Shown here piece by piece: positions 16,955 through 24,964 of a stretch of 64,000 bases of DNA. The notes beneath the pieces are model-generated. The model made no database searches. It was not told the origin of the DNA and saw only the letters and a program-made list of their open reading frames with translations. The translations under genes were made by a program, and so were the position numbers. Every line of letters starts with the position of its first letter. Position 1 is the first letter of the stretch. The stretch spans positions 248,001 to 312,000 of the forward strand of contig JBBIRW010000001.1 in the NCBI GenBank assembly GCA_037441565.1, read 5' to 3'. This DNA is from JBBIRW01 sp037441565 (GTDB taxonomy: Bacteria > Desulfobacterota > JBBIRW01).

Positions 16955-18397
16955 ATGAAAAAAAATGTCCTTTTTGCCCTAAATGATATGAGCGAGTATA
17001 GATCCCTTAAAGATCGTCTGATCCAAAGGGGGTTTACAGTTATTGAATCGAAAAGTGGTTCAGATGCCCTTGAAAAAATATTACTTGAAAGACCATCGCT
17101 TATTCTTATGGAAGGTGAGATCCCCATCATTGAAGGATTTAAACTCTTTGAGATTTTAAAAACAAATCCGAGAACAAGGGAAATACCTGTTATATTCATT
17201 CATAGGGAAAGGGTAGAGCTTACCTACTTCAACATAGAGTTAGATCAATATATCCTAAAACCCTTCCATGAGGATGAGATTATAAGAAAGATCGAGCTGG
17301 TTTTTCTATCGAAAGAAAGCATGATTTATGAAAAGGGTGAGGTAGAGGGTTCACTCACACATATATCCCTTGCTGATCTACTACAAATTTTAAGCATGAA
17401 CAGAAGGGACGGAATCATTATATTATCTGATGAGGAAAAAAGGGGGGAGATATATTTAGTTAAAGGCAATATTATCAATGCAACAGTCGGGGGGTTGGAA
17501 GGTGAGAAGGCGCTTTTCAGATTGCTTCAGTGGAAAAAGGGTAAATTTAGATTTACTTCCGGAAGTGCTATCTCATCTGTAAGGATCACAAAACCTACAT
17601 ATAATGTGCTCATGGAGGGGATGCGACAGATGGATGAAATTGCGAGGATCATTAAATTGGTTCCAGATGAAGATGAACTGCTTATCGTGGATCAGGAAAG
17701 GATTCAACAACTTTTTAGAAGGGAGGGGGTTTATAAGGAGCTCGCGTTTATCTTTGATATATACAGAAGGGTATCAGATGTAGTGGAAAACTGTTCATAT
17801 CCTGATTATGAGGTATATATTGCACTTTTAGAATTAATAAGGGAAGGAATTGTAACAACGAAAAAAGTTTCAGAAGAGGTAGCCATCCAGGAAAAGGAGA
17901 TCTTTGGTGAAGAGCTTATGGAGCTGATCCGTATTTTGTCCTCATCAGGAATGACTTCAGGAAGGGTATTTTTCCTTTTAAAAAGATGGGAAGAATGCGA
18001 ACAACTAATAAGCACACTTACCTCGCTGCCTGGATTCCAGATAGACCAGCAGATAGTCGAAAATACTTCCCGGGTCCTGATACCATTAAGATTGGGAAGA
18101 CTGGATTTCCCGGGCTATATGGTTATAGATTTTTTTGCTACTGAAGTCAGGACTCTCTACTTACCAATATGGGGTATTTTATTGAATAGGTCATTGATAT
18201 TGGTCGGGATTGTGGCAGGTAGAGACTGTGAAGAAGACAATGAGATAAAAAATGCAAGGAGATATCTCAACTACCATTTAAAATCAACCGTAGAATCATT
18301 TATAATAGAAGGTGGATTTTGCGAAAGGTTGATCACTGCACTTAAGAATGCATTAAAAAAGATGACGATGCAGGATCAGCTGAGAGGGGGATCTTAA
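16955..18397 (+). CDS. Receiver-DUF4388 (PATAN-like) protein with Glu at the phospho-acceptor site
   Basis: The protein (480 residues) has a receiver domain at 1-120 with the conserved Lys102 (KPF) but Glu53 in place of the phosphorylated Asp (LILMEGEIP), which could mimic constant phosphorylation. A DUF4388/PATAN domain follows at about 130-200 (GSLTHISLADLLQILSMN, then GEIYLVKGNIINA, and FRF). The remaining part (about 220-480) includes a helical region and an alpha/beta domain resembling roadblock or small-GTPase-regulatory modules only loosely. PATAN proteins are linked to gliding, polarity and gene regulation in deltaproteobacteria and cyanobacteria. It probably works with the preceding protein, which lies 18 bases upstream. 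Confidence 0.75.
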   Translation: MKKNVLFALNDMSEYRSLKDRLIQRGFTVIESKSGSDALEKILLERPSLILMEGEIPIIEGFKLFEILKTNPRTREIPVIFIHRERVELTYFNIELDQYILKPFHEDEIIRKIELVFLSKESMIYEKGEVEGSLTHISLADLLQILSMNRRDGIIILSDEEKRGEIYLVKGNIINATVGGLEGEKALFRLLQWKKGKFRFTSGSAISSVRITKPTYNVLMEGMRQMDEIARIIKLVPDEDELLIVDQERIQQLFRREGVYKELAFIFDIYRRVSDVVENCSYPDYEVYIALLELIREGIVTTKKVSEEVAIQEKEIFGEELMELIRILSSSGMTSGRVFFLLKRWEECEQLISTLTSLPGFQIDQQIVENTSRVLIPLRLGRLDFPGYMVIDFFATEVRTLYLPIWGILLNRSLILVGIVAGRDCEEDNEIKNARRYLNYHLKSTVESFIIEGGFCERLITALKNALKKMTMQDQLRGGS

Positions 18398-18398
18398 A

Positions 18399-18611
18399 AT
18401 GCCTATTTATGAGTTTACTTGTGAAAATTGCGGAAATGAATTTGAGGAATTAGTTTTTGGATCATCATATGAAATTTCATGTCCATCATGCGGGGAAAAG
18501 AACGTTAAGAAAAGGGTTTCCGTGTTTGGATTTAAAAGCGGGGGAAAATTTAATCCATCCAAACCCTCCTGCGGTCCTTGTAATTTAACAAGCTGCAGTT
18601 CATGTAAATGA
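18399..18611 (+). CDS. FmdB-family zinc-ribbon protein
   Basis: This small protein of 70 residues has the FmdB zinc ribbon: MPIYEFTCENCGNEFEEL with CxxC, then CPSCGEKN with a second CxxC. A tail with CGPC and SCSSC is typical of deltaproteobacterial members. The family was named for a regulator of formamidase genes, but its molecular role is uncertain. It starts one base after the preceding stop. Confidence 0.9.
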   Translation: MPIYEFTCENCGNEFEELVFGSSYEISCPSCGEKNVKKRVSVFGFKSGGKFNPSKPSCGPCNLTSCSSCK

Positions 18612-18620
18612 GGCCTTGGG

Positions 18621-19196
18621 GTGGGTATTCATAAATTTGATCCATCAAACTCAAGAATGCTCATCTCCAGAGAGAGGAAAAAGATCCTGAGTCCCTCAAA
18701 AATAAGATATCTTTTCAAAGGAAATATGATAAAGGTATGTGATCTGGGGTGCGGAAATGGCTTTTTTGCAATTCCAATTTGCAGATGGCTGAGAGGAAGA
18801 GGGGAAGTGATTGGCGTTGATATATCTGATGAGATGCTCAAGGAATTAGGCATGCGTGCAGGAAAGATGGGTGTTAAAAATCTCATCCTGAAAAGGTCAG
18901 ATGAATATATGATTCCATTATTAAGCAGAAGTATGGATATTGTATTTATGGCATGTGTACTTCATGAAGTAAAAAGTGCCAGGCGATTTTTATCTGAATC
19001 AAAGAGAATATTGAAAGATGATGGGAAGCTTATTGTTATAGATTGGAAGAGGATGCGGACACAGGGCGGGCCACCCTTGAATGTAAGAATAGGAAAAAGG
19101 AAGGCAATTGATTACTTAAAAAGGGTGGGTTTTAAAGAAATAGAAGGGGTGGATCTATATCCTTATCATTATGTACTGATTGGAAAAAAGGGATAA
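18621..19196 (+). CDS. Class I SAM-dependent methyltransferase
   Basis: The protein (191 residues) has a Rossmann-type methyltransferase fold with motif I VCDLGCGNGFFAIP (about 39-52), the acidic VIGVDIS that binds the ribose hydroxyls and the later VFMACVLHEV strand. It resembles the UbiE/COQ5 type methyltransferases found in many anaerobes, but no substrate can be assigned. The likely start is GTG at 18621, eight bases after GAGG and ten bases past the FmdB-like gene. It ends facing a minus-strand gene. Confidence 0.85.
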   Translation: MGIHKFDPSNSRMLISRERKKILSPSKIRYLFKGNMIKVCDLGCGNGFFAIPICRWLRGRGEVIGVDISDEMLKELGMRAGKMGVKNLILKRSDEYMIPLLSRSMDIVFMACVLHEVKSARRFLSESKRILKDDGKLIVIDWKRMRTQGGPPLNVRIGKRKAIDYLKRVGFKEIEGVDLYPYHYVLIGKKG

Positions 19197-19225
19197 GCAA
19201 AAATATGGAGGGAATGTGTGGGGGG

Positions 19226-19447
19226 TTAAAATATTGTTTCCAGCCGGGACAGATTTTTTTCGATCCAGTATTTTATATCCTTTTTTTGAAACCTCCACTG
19301 ATTCCCTTTTTTGAAACCTTTGAGCTCCCCCTTGCGGGCAAGCTCTGCAACTTTATCGGGATAGACGTCAAAGAGCCATGCGAGATCCGTTGATTTCAAT
19401 ATATCAGGAAGTTTATCAATCTTTTCAAGTATCTCCTTTATATCCAT
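19226..19447 (-). CDS. Excisionase/MerR-type helix-turn-helix DNA-binding protein
   Basis: This 73-residue protein is one of only two genes I accept on the minus strand. Its centre follows the excisionase-family winged HTH: LKSTDLAWLFDVYPDKVAE, then LKGFKKGNQWRFQKKDIKYW. Such small proteins bind DNA as regulators; no integrase or other phage gene is nearby, so excision is unlikely. It is convergent with the methyltransferase gene and divergent from the HIT gene, with a 61-base intergenic stretch between them where it may act. The function is inferred from the domain only. Confidence 0.75.
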   Translation of the reverse strand: MDIKEILEKIDKLPDILKSTDLAWLFDVYPDKVAELARKGELKGFKKGNQWRFQKKDIKYWIEKNLSRLETIF

Positions 19448-19508
19448 ATCGAAATCATTTTATAAAAAAAATAAAACAAAGCAAGATAATTTTTAGAAGG
19501 AGCACATT

Positions 19509-19856
19509 ATGCAAGGAGATTGTATCTTTTGCAGGATTATAAGGGGTGAAATACCATCGAAGAAGGTTTTTGAAAACGAGCATGTTGTTGCTGTAGAAGA
19601 CATAAACCCCCAGGCGCCAGTTCATATTCTGATACTTCCGAAGAAGCATCTTTCAACTTCCCTTGAAATAACAGAGGAGGATGCGGTGTTGCTATGTTGG
19701 GTTTTCCTTGCTGCAAATGAGATTGCTCGAAATAAAGGGGTAGCTGATAAGGGATACAGAATCGTTATGAACTGTAATGAAGAAGGGGGTCAGGTAATAT
19801 TCCATCTTCATTTCCACTTACTTGCAGGACGACACATGCTATGGCCACCTGGATGA
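19509..19856 (+). CDS. HIT family (histidine triad) nucleotide-binding protein
   Basis: The 115-residue length and CIFCRIIRGEIPSKKVFE start match HINT-branch HIT proteins. The triad is His99-x-His101-x-His103 (FHLHFHLLAG), and the CxxC at 5-8 is the zinc-like site seen in PKCI-type members. HINT enzymes hydrolyse nucleoside phosphoramidates. An AGAAGGAG site precedes the ATG. The C-terminus ends in MLWPPG, as in typical bacterial HINT proteins. Confidence 0.94.
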   Translation: MQGDCIFCRIIRGEIPSKKVFENEHVVAVEDINPQAPVHILILPKKHLSTSLEITEEDAVLLCWVFLAANEIARNKGVADKGYRIVMNCNEEGGQVIFHLHFHLLAGRHMLWPPG

Positions 19857-19871
19857 AATTGAGGGGAAGGA

Positions 19872-20765
19872 ATGGGAGTTGGATATTCTATTTTAAAGGA
19901 AAGGGTGGAAGCCGCATATCTATTACTTGAGGAATGCAGGGTTTGCCCAAGGGAGTGCGGTATAAACAGACTGAAAAATGAAAAGGGTCATTGCAGAGTG
20001 GGGTTAAAGGCAATGGTAAGCAGCTTCGGACCCCATTTCGGTGAGGAACCGCCCCTTGTGGGAAGATTTGGATCCGGAACGATTTTTCTAACAAGCTGCA
20101 ATCTCAACTGCGTTTTTTGCCAGAATTATGACATAAGCCAGTATAGATACGGAGAGGAGGTAACTGAAGAGGAAATAGCAAGAATGATGTTAGCGCTCCA
20201 GGGTATGGGTTGTCATAATATCAATTTTGTTACACCTACTCATGTAGCGCCTCAGCTGATGAAGGCAATAATGATCGCAAGGGAGCAGGGGCTCGATATA
20301 CCAATTGTTTACAATTGTGGAGGGTATGAATCCGTGGAAGTGTTGAAGTTATTTGAGGGAATTGTTGATATCTACATGCCTGACTTTAAATATGGTGATA
20401 ATGAGGTTGCAAAGGAGCTTTCCAATGCACCTGGTTATGTGGAGGTAGCAAAGAGGGCAATAAAAGAGATGCACAGACAGGTCGGAGATCTTGTTGTGGA
20501 TGCCAGAGGTGTTGCAAGAAGAGGGTTGATAATAAGACATCTTGTTCTTCCCAATAATCTTGCAGGAACTGAAAAGGTAATGGAATTTATTGCAAATGAA
20601 ATTTCAAAACATACCTATGTTAATATTATGGATCAGTACAGACCTACTTACAGAGCGGCAAATTTTCCTAAGATAACAAGAAGGATAAGTCAGCGTGAAT
20701 TCATGGAAGCGGTGCAGATTGCTAAAAGATTCGGCCTGTACAGGGGATTTGAGGAATTTATATAG
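19872..20765 (+). CDS. Radical SAM protein, PflX/PflA-like
   Basis: The protein (297 residues) has the radical-SAM cysteines 76, 80 and 83 (CNLNCVFCQNYDIS). A further four cysteines at 22, 25, 29 and 41 (CRVCPRECG and GHCRVG) could hold a second metal site. It matches the family often annotated as putative pyruvate formate-lyase activating enzyme (COG1313), ending in INIMDQYRPTYRA-like residues (NIMDQYRPTYRA). No glycyl-radical enzyme gene is in the window, so activase function is unproven; a role in modifying another protein or cofactor is as likely. It begins 15 bases after the HIT gene and is followed by the next gene two bases later. Confidence 0.85.
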   Translation: MGVGYSILKERVEAAYLLLEECRVCPRECGINRLKNEKGHCRVGLKAMVSSFGPHFGEEPPLVGRFGSGTIFLTSCNLNCVFCQNYDISQYRYGEEVTEEEIARMMLALQGMGCHNINFVTPTHVAPQLMKAIMIAREQGLDIPIVYNCGGYESVEVLKLFEGIVDIYMPDFKYGDNEVAKELSNAPGYVEVAKRAIKEMHRQVGDLVVDARGVARRGLIIRHLVLPNNLAGTEKVMEFIANEISKHTYVNIMDQYRPTYRAANFPKITRRISQREFMEAVQIAKRFGLYRGFEEFI

Positions 20766-20767
20766 AA

Positions 20768-21631
20768 ATGACAAAGATCGATGATTTAAAAAAAGAGATA
20801 GATTTCATAAAAAGGGAGATATTACTTTTGAAAACCGAATTTGGCTTACAGAATTTCTCAATAGAAGGGTGTCTTAAAAGAAGGGGGTTTCAGATCATAC
20901 AGAGCAATCCGAGAGAAAATCTGATATTCTCCCCAGATACAGATCTTGAAACTGAAGATTTAATTTACAGGTATCTGAAGAAATACTCCTTCAGGATTTT
21001 CCTGAGGGATATAATTAAAAGGAAGGAATGCTTTAAATTAAGAGATCTTGAGAGCTTTTGTTCAAGGGATACAGTAAAAAAGTATATTGATATATTAATA
21101 AAATGCGGTATTGTTGAACAGATCGGAAAGAGAGAATTTGCACTTGTTAATAAAAATGTAAGAAGCTTTGGTGATACATTTGAATGGTTCGTCGCCATGA
21201 TTTTCAAAAAGGAGTTTGGTGCTTCCTCAGCATGGGGGGTTAAATTAAAGGGAACAATCACAGGAGGTGACTTTGACGTTATGGCTTATTTAGAGAGGTA
21301 TTTTGTATACCTGGAGCTTAAATCTTCACCGCCAAAGCATGTGGAATCCTATGAGGTCGAGGCTTTTCTCAAAAGGATTTCAGAATTAAAGCCAGACGTT
21401 GCATTTTTTCTTGAAGATACAAATCTCAGAATGAAGGACAAAATTGTCCCAATGTTTGAGGAGGAAATTAGAAAAAGGTTCAAACTGGCAAGAAAACATC
21501 AGATTTCGCGACTTGAAAAAGAGATGTTCACAATTGGTGATGGTCTTTTCATAATAAATTCAAAACCTGACATTGCAAGTAACATTGCCTATTGTTTAAG
21601 ATATTTCCTCGGAAAGGACTCTATCCTCTGA
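20768..21631 (+). CDS. Putative PD-(D/E)XK-fold protein with N-terminal coiled coil and winged helix
   Basis: I do not recognise a named family for this 287-residue protein, but its architecture is readable. Residues 1-25 form a short amphipathic coil; about 65-130 look like a winged helix. Residues 135-225 carry a PD-(D/E)XK-like arrangement: Glu139 in a helix (GDTFEWFVAMIF), Asp168/Asp170 (GGDFDVMAY), then Glu183-x-Lys185 (YLELKSS). This is the restriction-endonuclease/resolvase-like core. A structure-specific or regulatory nuclease role is inferred from motif spacing alone. It lies between the radical-SAM gene and the Por operon, two bases after the former. Confidence 0.55.
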   Translation: MTKIDDLKKEIDFIKREILLLKTEFGLQNFSIEGCLKRRGFQIIQSNPRENLIFSPDTDLETEDLIYRYLKKYSFRIFLRDIIKRKECFKLRDLESFCSRDTVKKYIDILIKCGIVEQIGKREFALVNKNVRSFGDTFEWFVAMIFKKEFGASSAWGVKLKGTITGGDFDVMAYLERYFVYLELKSSPPKHVESYEVEAFLKRISELKPDVAFFLEDTNLRMKDKIVPMFEEEIRKRFKLARKHQISRLEKEMFTIGDGLFIINSKPDIASNIAYCLRYFLGKDSIL

Positions 21632-21649
21632 AAGGAGAAAGTAAATAAT

Positions 21650-22213
21650 ATGATTGAAATAAGGATACATGGAAGGGGAGGTCAAGGTGCGGTTGTAACG
21701 TCACAATTGATTGCAATGGCATTTTTTAAATCGGGAAAATATGTTCAGAGTTTTCCACTTTTCGGAGTCGAAAGAAGAGGGGCACCTGTTATGGCTTTTG
21801 TAAGAGTTGATGATAAGTTTATAAACCTGAGAACACCGATATATAATCCTGATTATGTCATAATTATGGACCCTTCATTGATGGAAATAACAGATGTAAC
21901 AGCGGGTATTAAGGATTCAGGTATTATAATTATTAACAGTGAGAAAGGGCCTGAAGAATTTTTATATTTACAGCATAAAGTGGCAACTATAAATGCAAGC
22001 TTGATAGCATATAAACACAAACTTGGCAGTAAACAGTTCCCTGCGTTAAGCACCTCCATTGCGGGCGCTTTTGCCAGGGTTTCAGGTCTGATAAGCAAAA
22101 CTGTTATTGAAAAGGCGATAAATGAAATTATGGATAGGGAAAGGATAAAAAATATAACTGCAATGAGAGAATCTTATGAAAAGGTCAAGATGGTCCAGGG
22201 TAAGAAAGGATAG
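21650..22213 (+). CDS. porG: 2-oxoacid:ferredoxin oxidoreductase, gamma subunit
   Basis: The protein (187 residues) is the catalytic gamma chain: IRIHGRGGQGAVVTSQLIA at the start, then FGVERRGAPVMAFVR. It supports CoA-dependent oxidative decarboxylation of pyruvate or a related 2-oxoacid by the heterotetramer whose alpha and beta chains lie downstream. An AGGAGAAAG site precedes the ATG. The end overlaps the following flavoprotein gene by 38 bases in another frame. Subunit order here is gamma, flavoprotein-delta, alpha, beta. Confidence 0.92.
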   Translation: MIEIRIHGRGGQGAVVTSQLIAMAFFKSGKYVQSFPLFGVERRGAPVMAFVRVDDKFINLRTPIYNPDYVIIMDPSLMEITDVTAGIKDSGIIIINSEKGPEEFLYLQHKVATINASLIAYKHKLGSKQFPALSTSIAGAFARVSGLISKTVIEKAINEIMDRERIKNITAMRESYEKVKMVQGKKG

Positions 22214-23825
22214 GGCAGGAAAGGATCTTTTTCCATGTCCTGTTTCTTCGCTCGATACACTCTCGAATAAAACGGGATTGTGGAGGTTTTTAAAACCCAT
22301 TTTTGAAGATAAAATTGCACCATGTGATCGTGCATGTTTTGCCGGGCAGAGGATAAGGGATTTTATAGAGGCTGTTTCTGATGGGAGATTTTATGATGCA
22401 TACCTTATACTGAAAGAATCCAATCCATTTCCAGAGATCACGGGAAGGATATGTCCTCATCCCTGCACAGAAGAATGTTCGAGAAACAGGCTTGATATTT
22501 CAATAAATATCCCTTTACTTGAATCGCATATTGAAGAGATTGTAGGAAAAAAGGCGAAGAAGCTGTCTATTAGAAAAAAGGAGTTTAGTAAAAAAGTTGC
22601 AATCATCGGATCCGGTCCAGCGGGATTAAGCTGTGCGTATCACCTGTTGAGGAATGGTATAAAACCTGTAATTTTTGAAAAAGATCCTTCACCGGGTGGG
22701 ATGTTGAGGTATGGTATTCCATCTTACAGATTGTCAAAGGCTATACTTGATGGATCAATAGCAAAACTTGTTTCAGAGGGGGTAGAGATAAGAACTGGTG
22801 TTTCTGTGGGAAGCGATATTTCATGGGAGGAACTGAATGGATTTGATGCAATATTTATTTCAGCGGGGTCACATAAGTCGAGGAAGATAAATATAGAGGG
22901 TGAGGATGAGGAGGGTATTTTTTATGCACTTGATTTTTTGAGGATGGTAAATTCAAAGGTGGAATTTGAAATTGGGAGAAGGGTTGCGGTAATTGGTGGT
23001 GGTAATTCTGCAGTGGATGTTGCGAGGACAGCCCGGAGGATGGGTTCAGAGGAGGTTTATATAGTATGCATTGAACCTAAGGATAGGATGCCTGCAATAA
23101 GGGAAGAGATACACGAGGCTGAGAAGGAAGGTGTTTTCGTCAATGACAGGAATGCGCTAATCAGAATAAAAAGAGAAGATAACTTCTTAAAACTTCAGCT
23201 TGCGAGGGCGACATTTATTCGAAGAAAACCCGATGGGGGGATAGAATTTAAGATCGATTATGAGAGTAAAAAAGATCTTAAGGTTGACAATGTAATAATC
23301 GCCATTGGTGAAACTCCAGATATGGATTTTATTCCTCCCGATTTAAAGATAAAAAGGAGAAAAAAACCATCAGTAATGTCCGTATGCACAAACAAAAAAG
23401 CGTTTTTTGCTGGAGGAGATTTTGTTTCAGGTCCTTCATATGCTTCGCTTGCAGTTTCATGGGGAAGAGCCGGCGCTGAGGCAATCAGGGCATTTATTGA
23501 AAAAAGAAGGATTGTAAAAGGAAATGATAAAAGGGCAATTGTTGATATAAAAAAGATACGATTCCATTATTTTATTCCCATTCCTCCCAGCGAACAGCTG
23601 AAAAATAAAGTTTCGCACCTCGATATACTCAATGAATCTCGAAGATGCTTAAAATGCGGAAAATGTATCGGGTGTGCAAACTGTTATATCTTTTGTCCGG
23701 ATAATGCGATAAGAATTTATAACAAAAAATTGGAAATTATTTATGACTATTGCAAGGGATGTGGTATATGTGTGAGAGAATGCCCGAGGGATGCCATGAA
23801 TTTAATAGAGGAAATTGAGTCATGA
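22176..23825 (+). CDS. GltD-like NAD(P)H/FAD flavoprotein fused to a 2[4Fe-4S] ferredoxin (Por delta) domain
   Basis: This 549-residue protein fuses three modules. The N-terminal part has the GltD-type Fe-S cysteines (APCDRACFAG, RICPHPCTEEC). A FAD site (VAIIGSGPAGLSCAYHL) and an NAD(P) site (VAVIGGGNSAVDVARTARRMG, shown in part) follow. The C-terminus is a two-cluster ferredoxin like PorD, with cysteines near 491-507 and 526-536 (CKGCGICVRECP). Embedded between porG and porA, it could move electrons between the oxidoreductase and NAD(P)H, replacing a simple delta chain. The start overlaps porG by 38 bases and the end overlaps porA by ATGA. Direction and cofactor (NADPH or NADH) are not certain. 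Confidence 0.9.
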   Translation: MKRSRWSRVRKDRAGKDLFPCPVSSLDTLSNKTGLWRFLKPIFEDKIAPCDRACFAGQRIRDFIEAVSDGRFYDAYLILKESNPFPEITGRICPHPCTEECSRNRLDISINIPLLESHIEEIVGKKAKKLSIRKKEFSKKVAIIGSGPAGLSCAYHLLRNGIKPVIFEKDPSPGGMLRYGIPSYRLSKAILDGSIAKLVSEGVEIRTGVSVGSDISWEELNGFDAIFISAGSHKSRKINIEGEDEEGIFYALDFLRMVNSKVEFEIGRRVAVIGGGNSAVDVARTARRMGSEEVYIVCIEPKDRMPAIREEIHEAEKEGVFVNDRNALIRIKREDNFLKLQLARATFIRRKPDGGIEFKIDYESKKDLKVDNVIIAIGETPDMDFIPPDLKIKRRKKPSVMSVCTNKKAFFAGGDFVSGPSYASLAVSWGRAGAEAIRAFIEKRRIVKGNDKRAIVDIKKIRFHYFIPIPPSEQLKNKVSHLDILNESRRCLKCGKCIGCANCYIFCPDNAIRIYNKKLEIIYDYCKGCGICVRECPRDAMNLIEEIES

Positions 23826-24964
23826 AAAAGCTTCTCAATGGTAATCTTGCAGTATCAATAGCCGTTGCACTTTCAAAGGTGGATGTTATTGCAGCATATC
23901 CTATAACACCACAAACATCAATAATTGAGAAGCTTGCATCAATGTGTGAAAGGGGAGAAATAACAGCAAGTTTTATAAGGACAGAATCAGAACATTCCTC
24001 AATGGCCTGTTGCTTTGGGGCAGCACTATCAGGAGCTCGTGTTTTCACCACAACATCCTCCCAGGGGATTGTTTTAATGCATGAAATGTTGCACTGGGTT
24101 TCAGGCTCCAGACTGCCTGTTGTTATGGTTAATGTTAATAGAGCACTGGGTCCTCCATGGTCATTATGGGTTGACCATACTGATAGTTTATCTCAGAGGG
24201 ATACAGGATGGATACAGATTTACTGTTCAAACAACCAGGAAGTTCTTGATACAACGATACAGGCTTTTAGAATAGCTGAAGAAATAAACATTCCTGTTAT
24301 GGTAAATATGGATGGCTTCCTCCTTTCACATACATTTGAGCCTGTTGATGTTCCATCTGCAAAAAAGGTTGACATTTATCTGAAAAGAAGAAGGAAAAAA
24401 TTTGAGATACAGAAACAGAAGAGTATTTCTTTTGGCGGTGTTACTTACTCCGATGATTATTATATATTCAGGAAAAATCTTCAAATCGACTTTGAAAAAA
24501 CAAGAGATATAATTGAAAAGTGTGAAGAGGAGTTTCAAAAAATATTTGGAAGAAAGTATGGAATGATTGAGAAGTATTCGATGGACGATGCGGATATTGT
24601 TGTTGTAACTATGGGATCACTTTCAGGAACGGTAAAGGATGTTATAGACAGGGTAAGGGCAAGGGATGTAAAAGCAGGCCTTCTCAGGATAAGGGTTTTT
24701 AATCCCATGCCGGCTAATGAATTGAGGGAAAATCTCGGAAATAAAAAGATTGCCGTCATCGATAGGAATCTATCCCCGGGAAAGGGTGGTATTGTTTGCC
24801 AGGAATTGAAATCAATCCTGTTTGATTCAGGAACGAGTTGCAGGATATTTGGATTTATCGGTGGTCTTGGCGGTAAGGATATTTCTCCCTCACAGATAGA
24901 AGATATAATCTTATATACCTATAAAAAGGAAAGACCGGAGAAGGATATTTTATGGATAAGTTAA
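23822..24964 (+). CDS. porA: 2-oxoacid:ferredoxin oxidoreductase, alpha subunit
   Basis: The protein (380 residues) is the alpha chain of a pyruvate-type oxidoreductase, with IAAYPITPQTSIIEKLA at the N-terminus, FIRTESEHSSMACCFGAALSG and the TTSSQGI segment near the active site. With PorB it binds thiamine diphosphate and 2-oxoacid. The ATGA overlap with the flavoprotein and a 13-base overlap with porB argue for coupled translation. Pyruvate is the likely substrate, but 2-oxoisovalerate or other 2-oxoacids are possible and would suit the nearby Liv importer. Confidence 0.92.
   Translation: MKKLLNGNLAVSIAVALSKVDVIAAYPITPQTSIIEKLASMCERGEITASFIRTESEHSSMACCFGAALSGARVFTTTSSQGIVLMHEMLHWVSGSRLPVVMVNVNRALGPPWSLWVDHTDSLSQRDTGWIQIYCSNNQEVLDTTIQAFRIAEEINIPVMVNMDGFLLSHTFEPVDVPSAKKVDIYLKRRRKKFEIQKQKSISFGGVTYSDDYYIFRKNLQIDFEKTRDIIEKCEEEFQKIFGRKYGMIEKYSMDDADIVVVTMGSLSGTVKDVIDRVRARDVKAGLLRIRVFNPMPANELRENLGNKKIAVIDRNLSPGKGGIVCQELKSILFDSGTSCRIFGFIGGLGGKDISPSQIEDIILYTYKKERPEKDILWIS

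Noticed and set aside
19205..19393. Plus-strand frame opposite the HTH gene
   Set aside because: It is the reverse of a recognisable minus-strand HTH gene and its residues match no known family.
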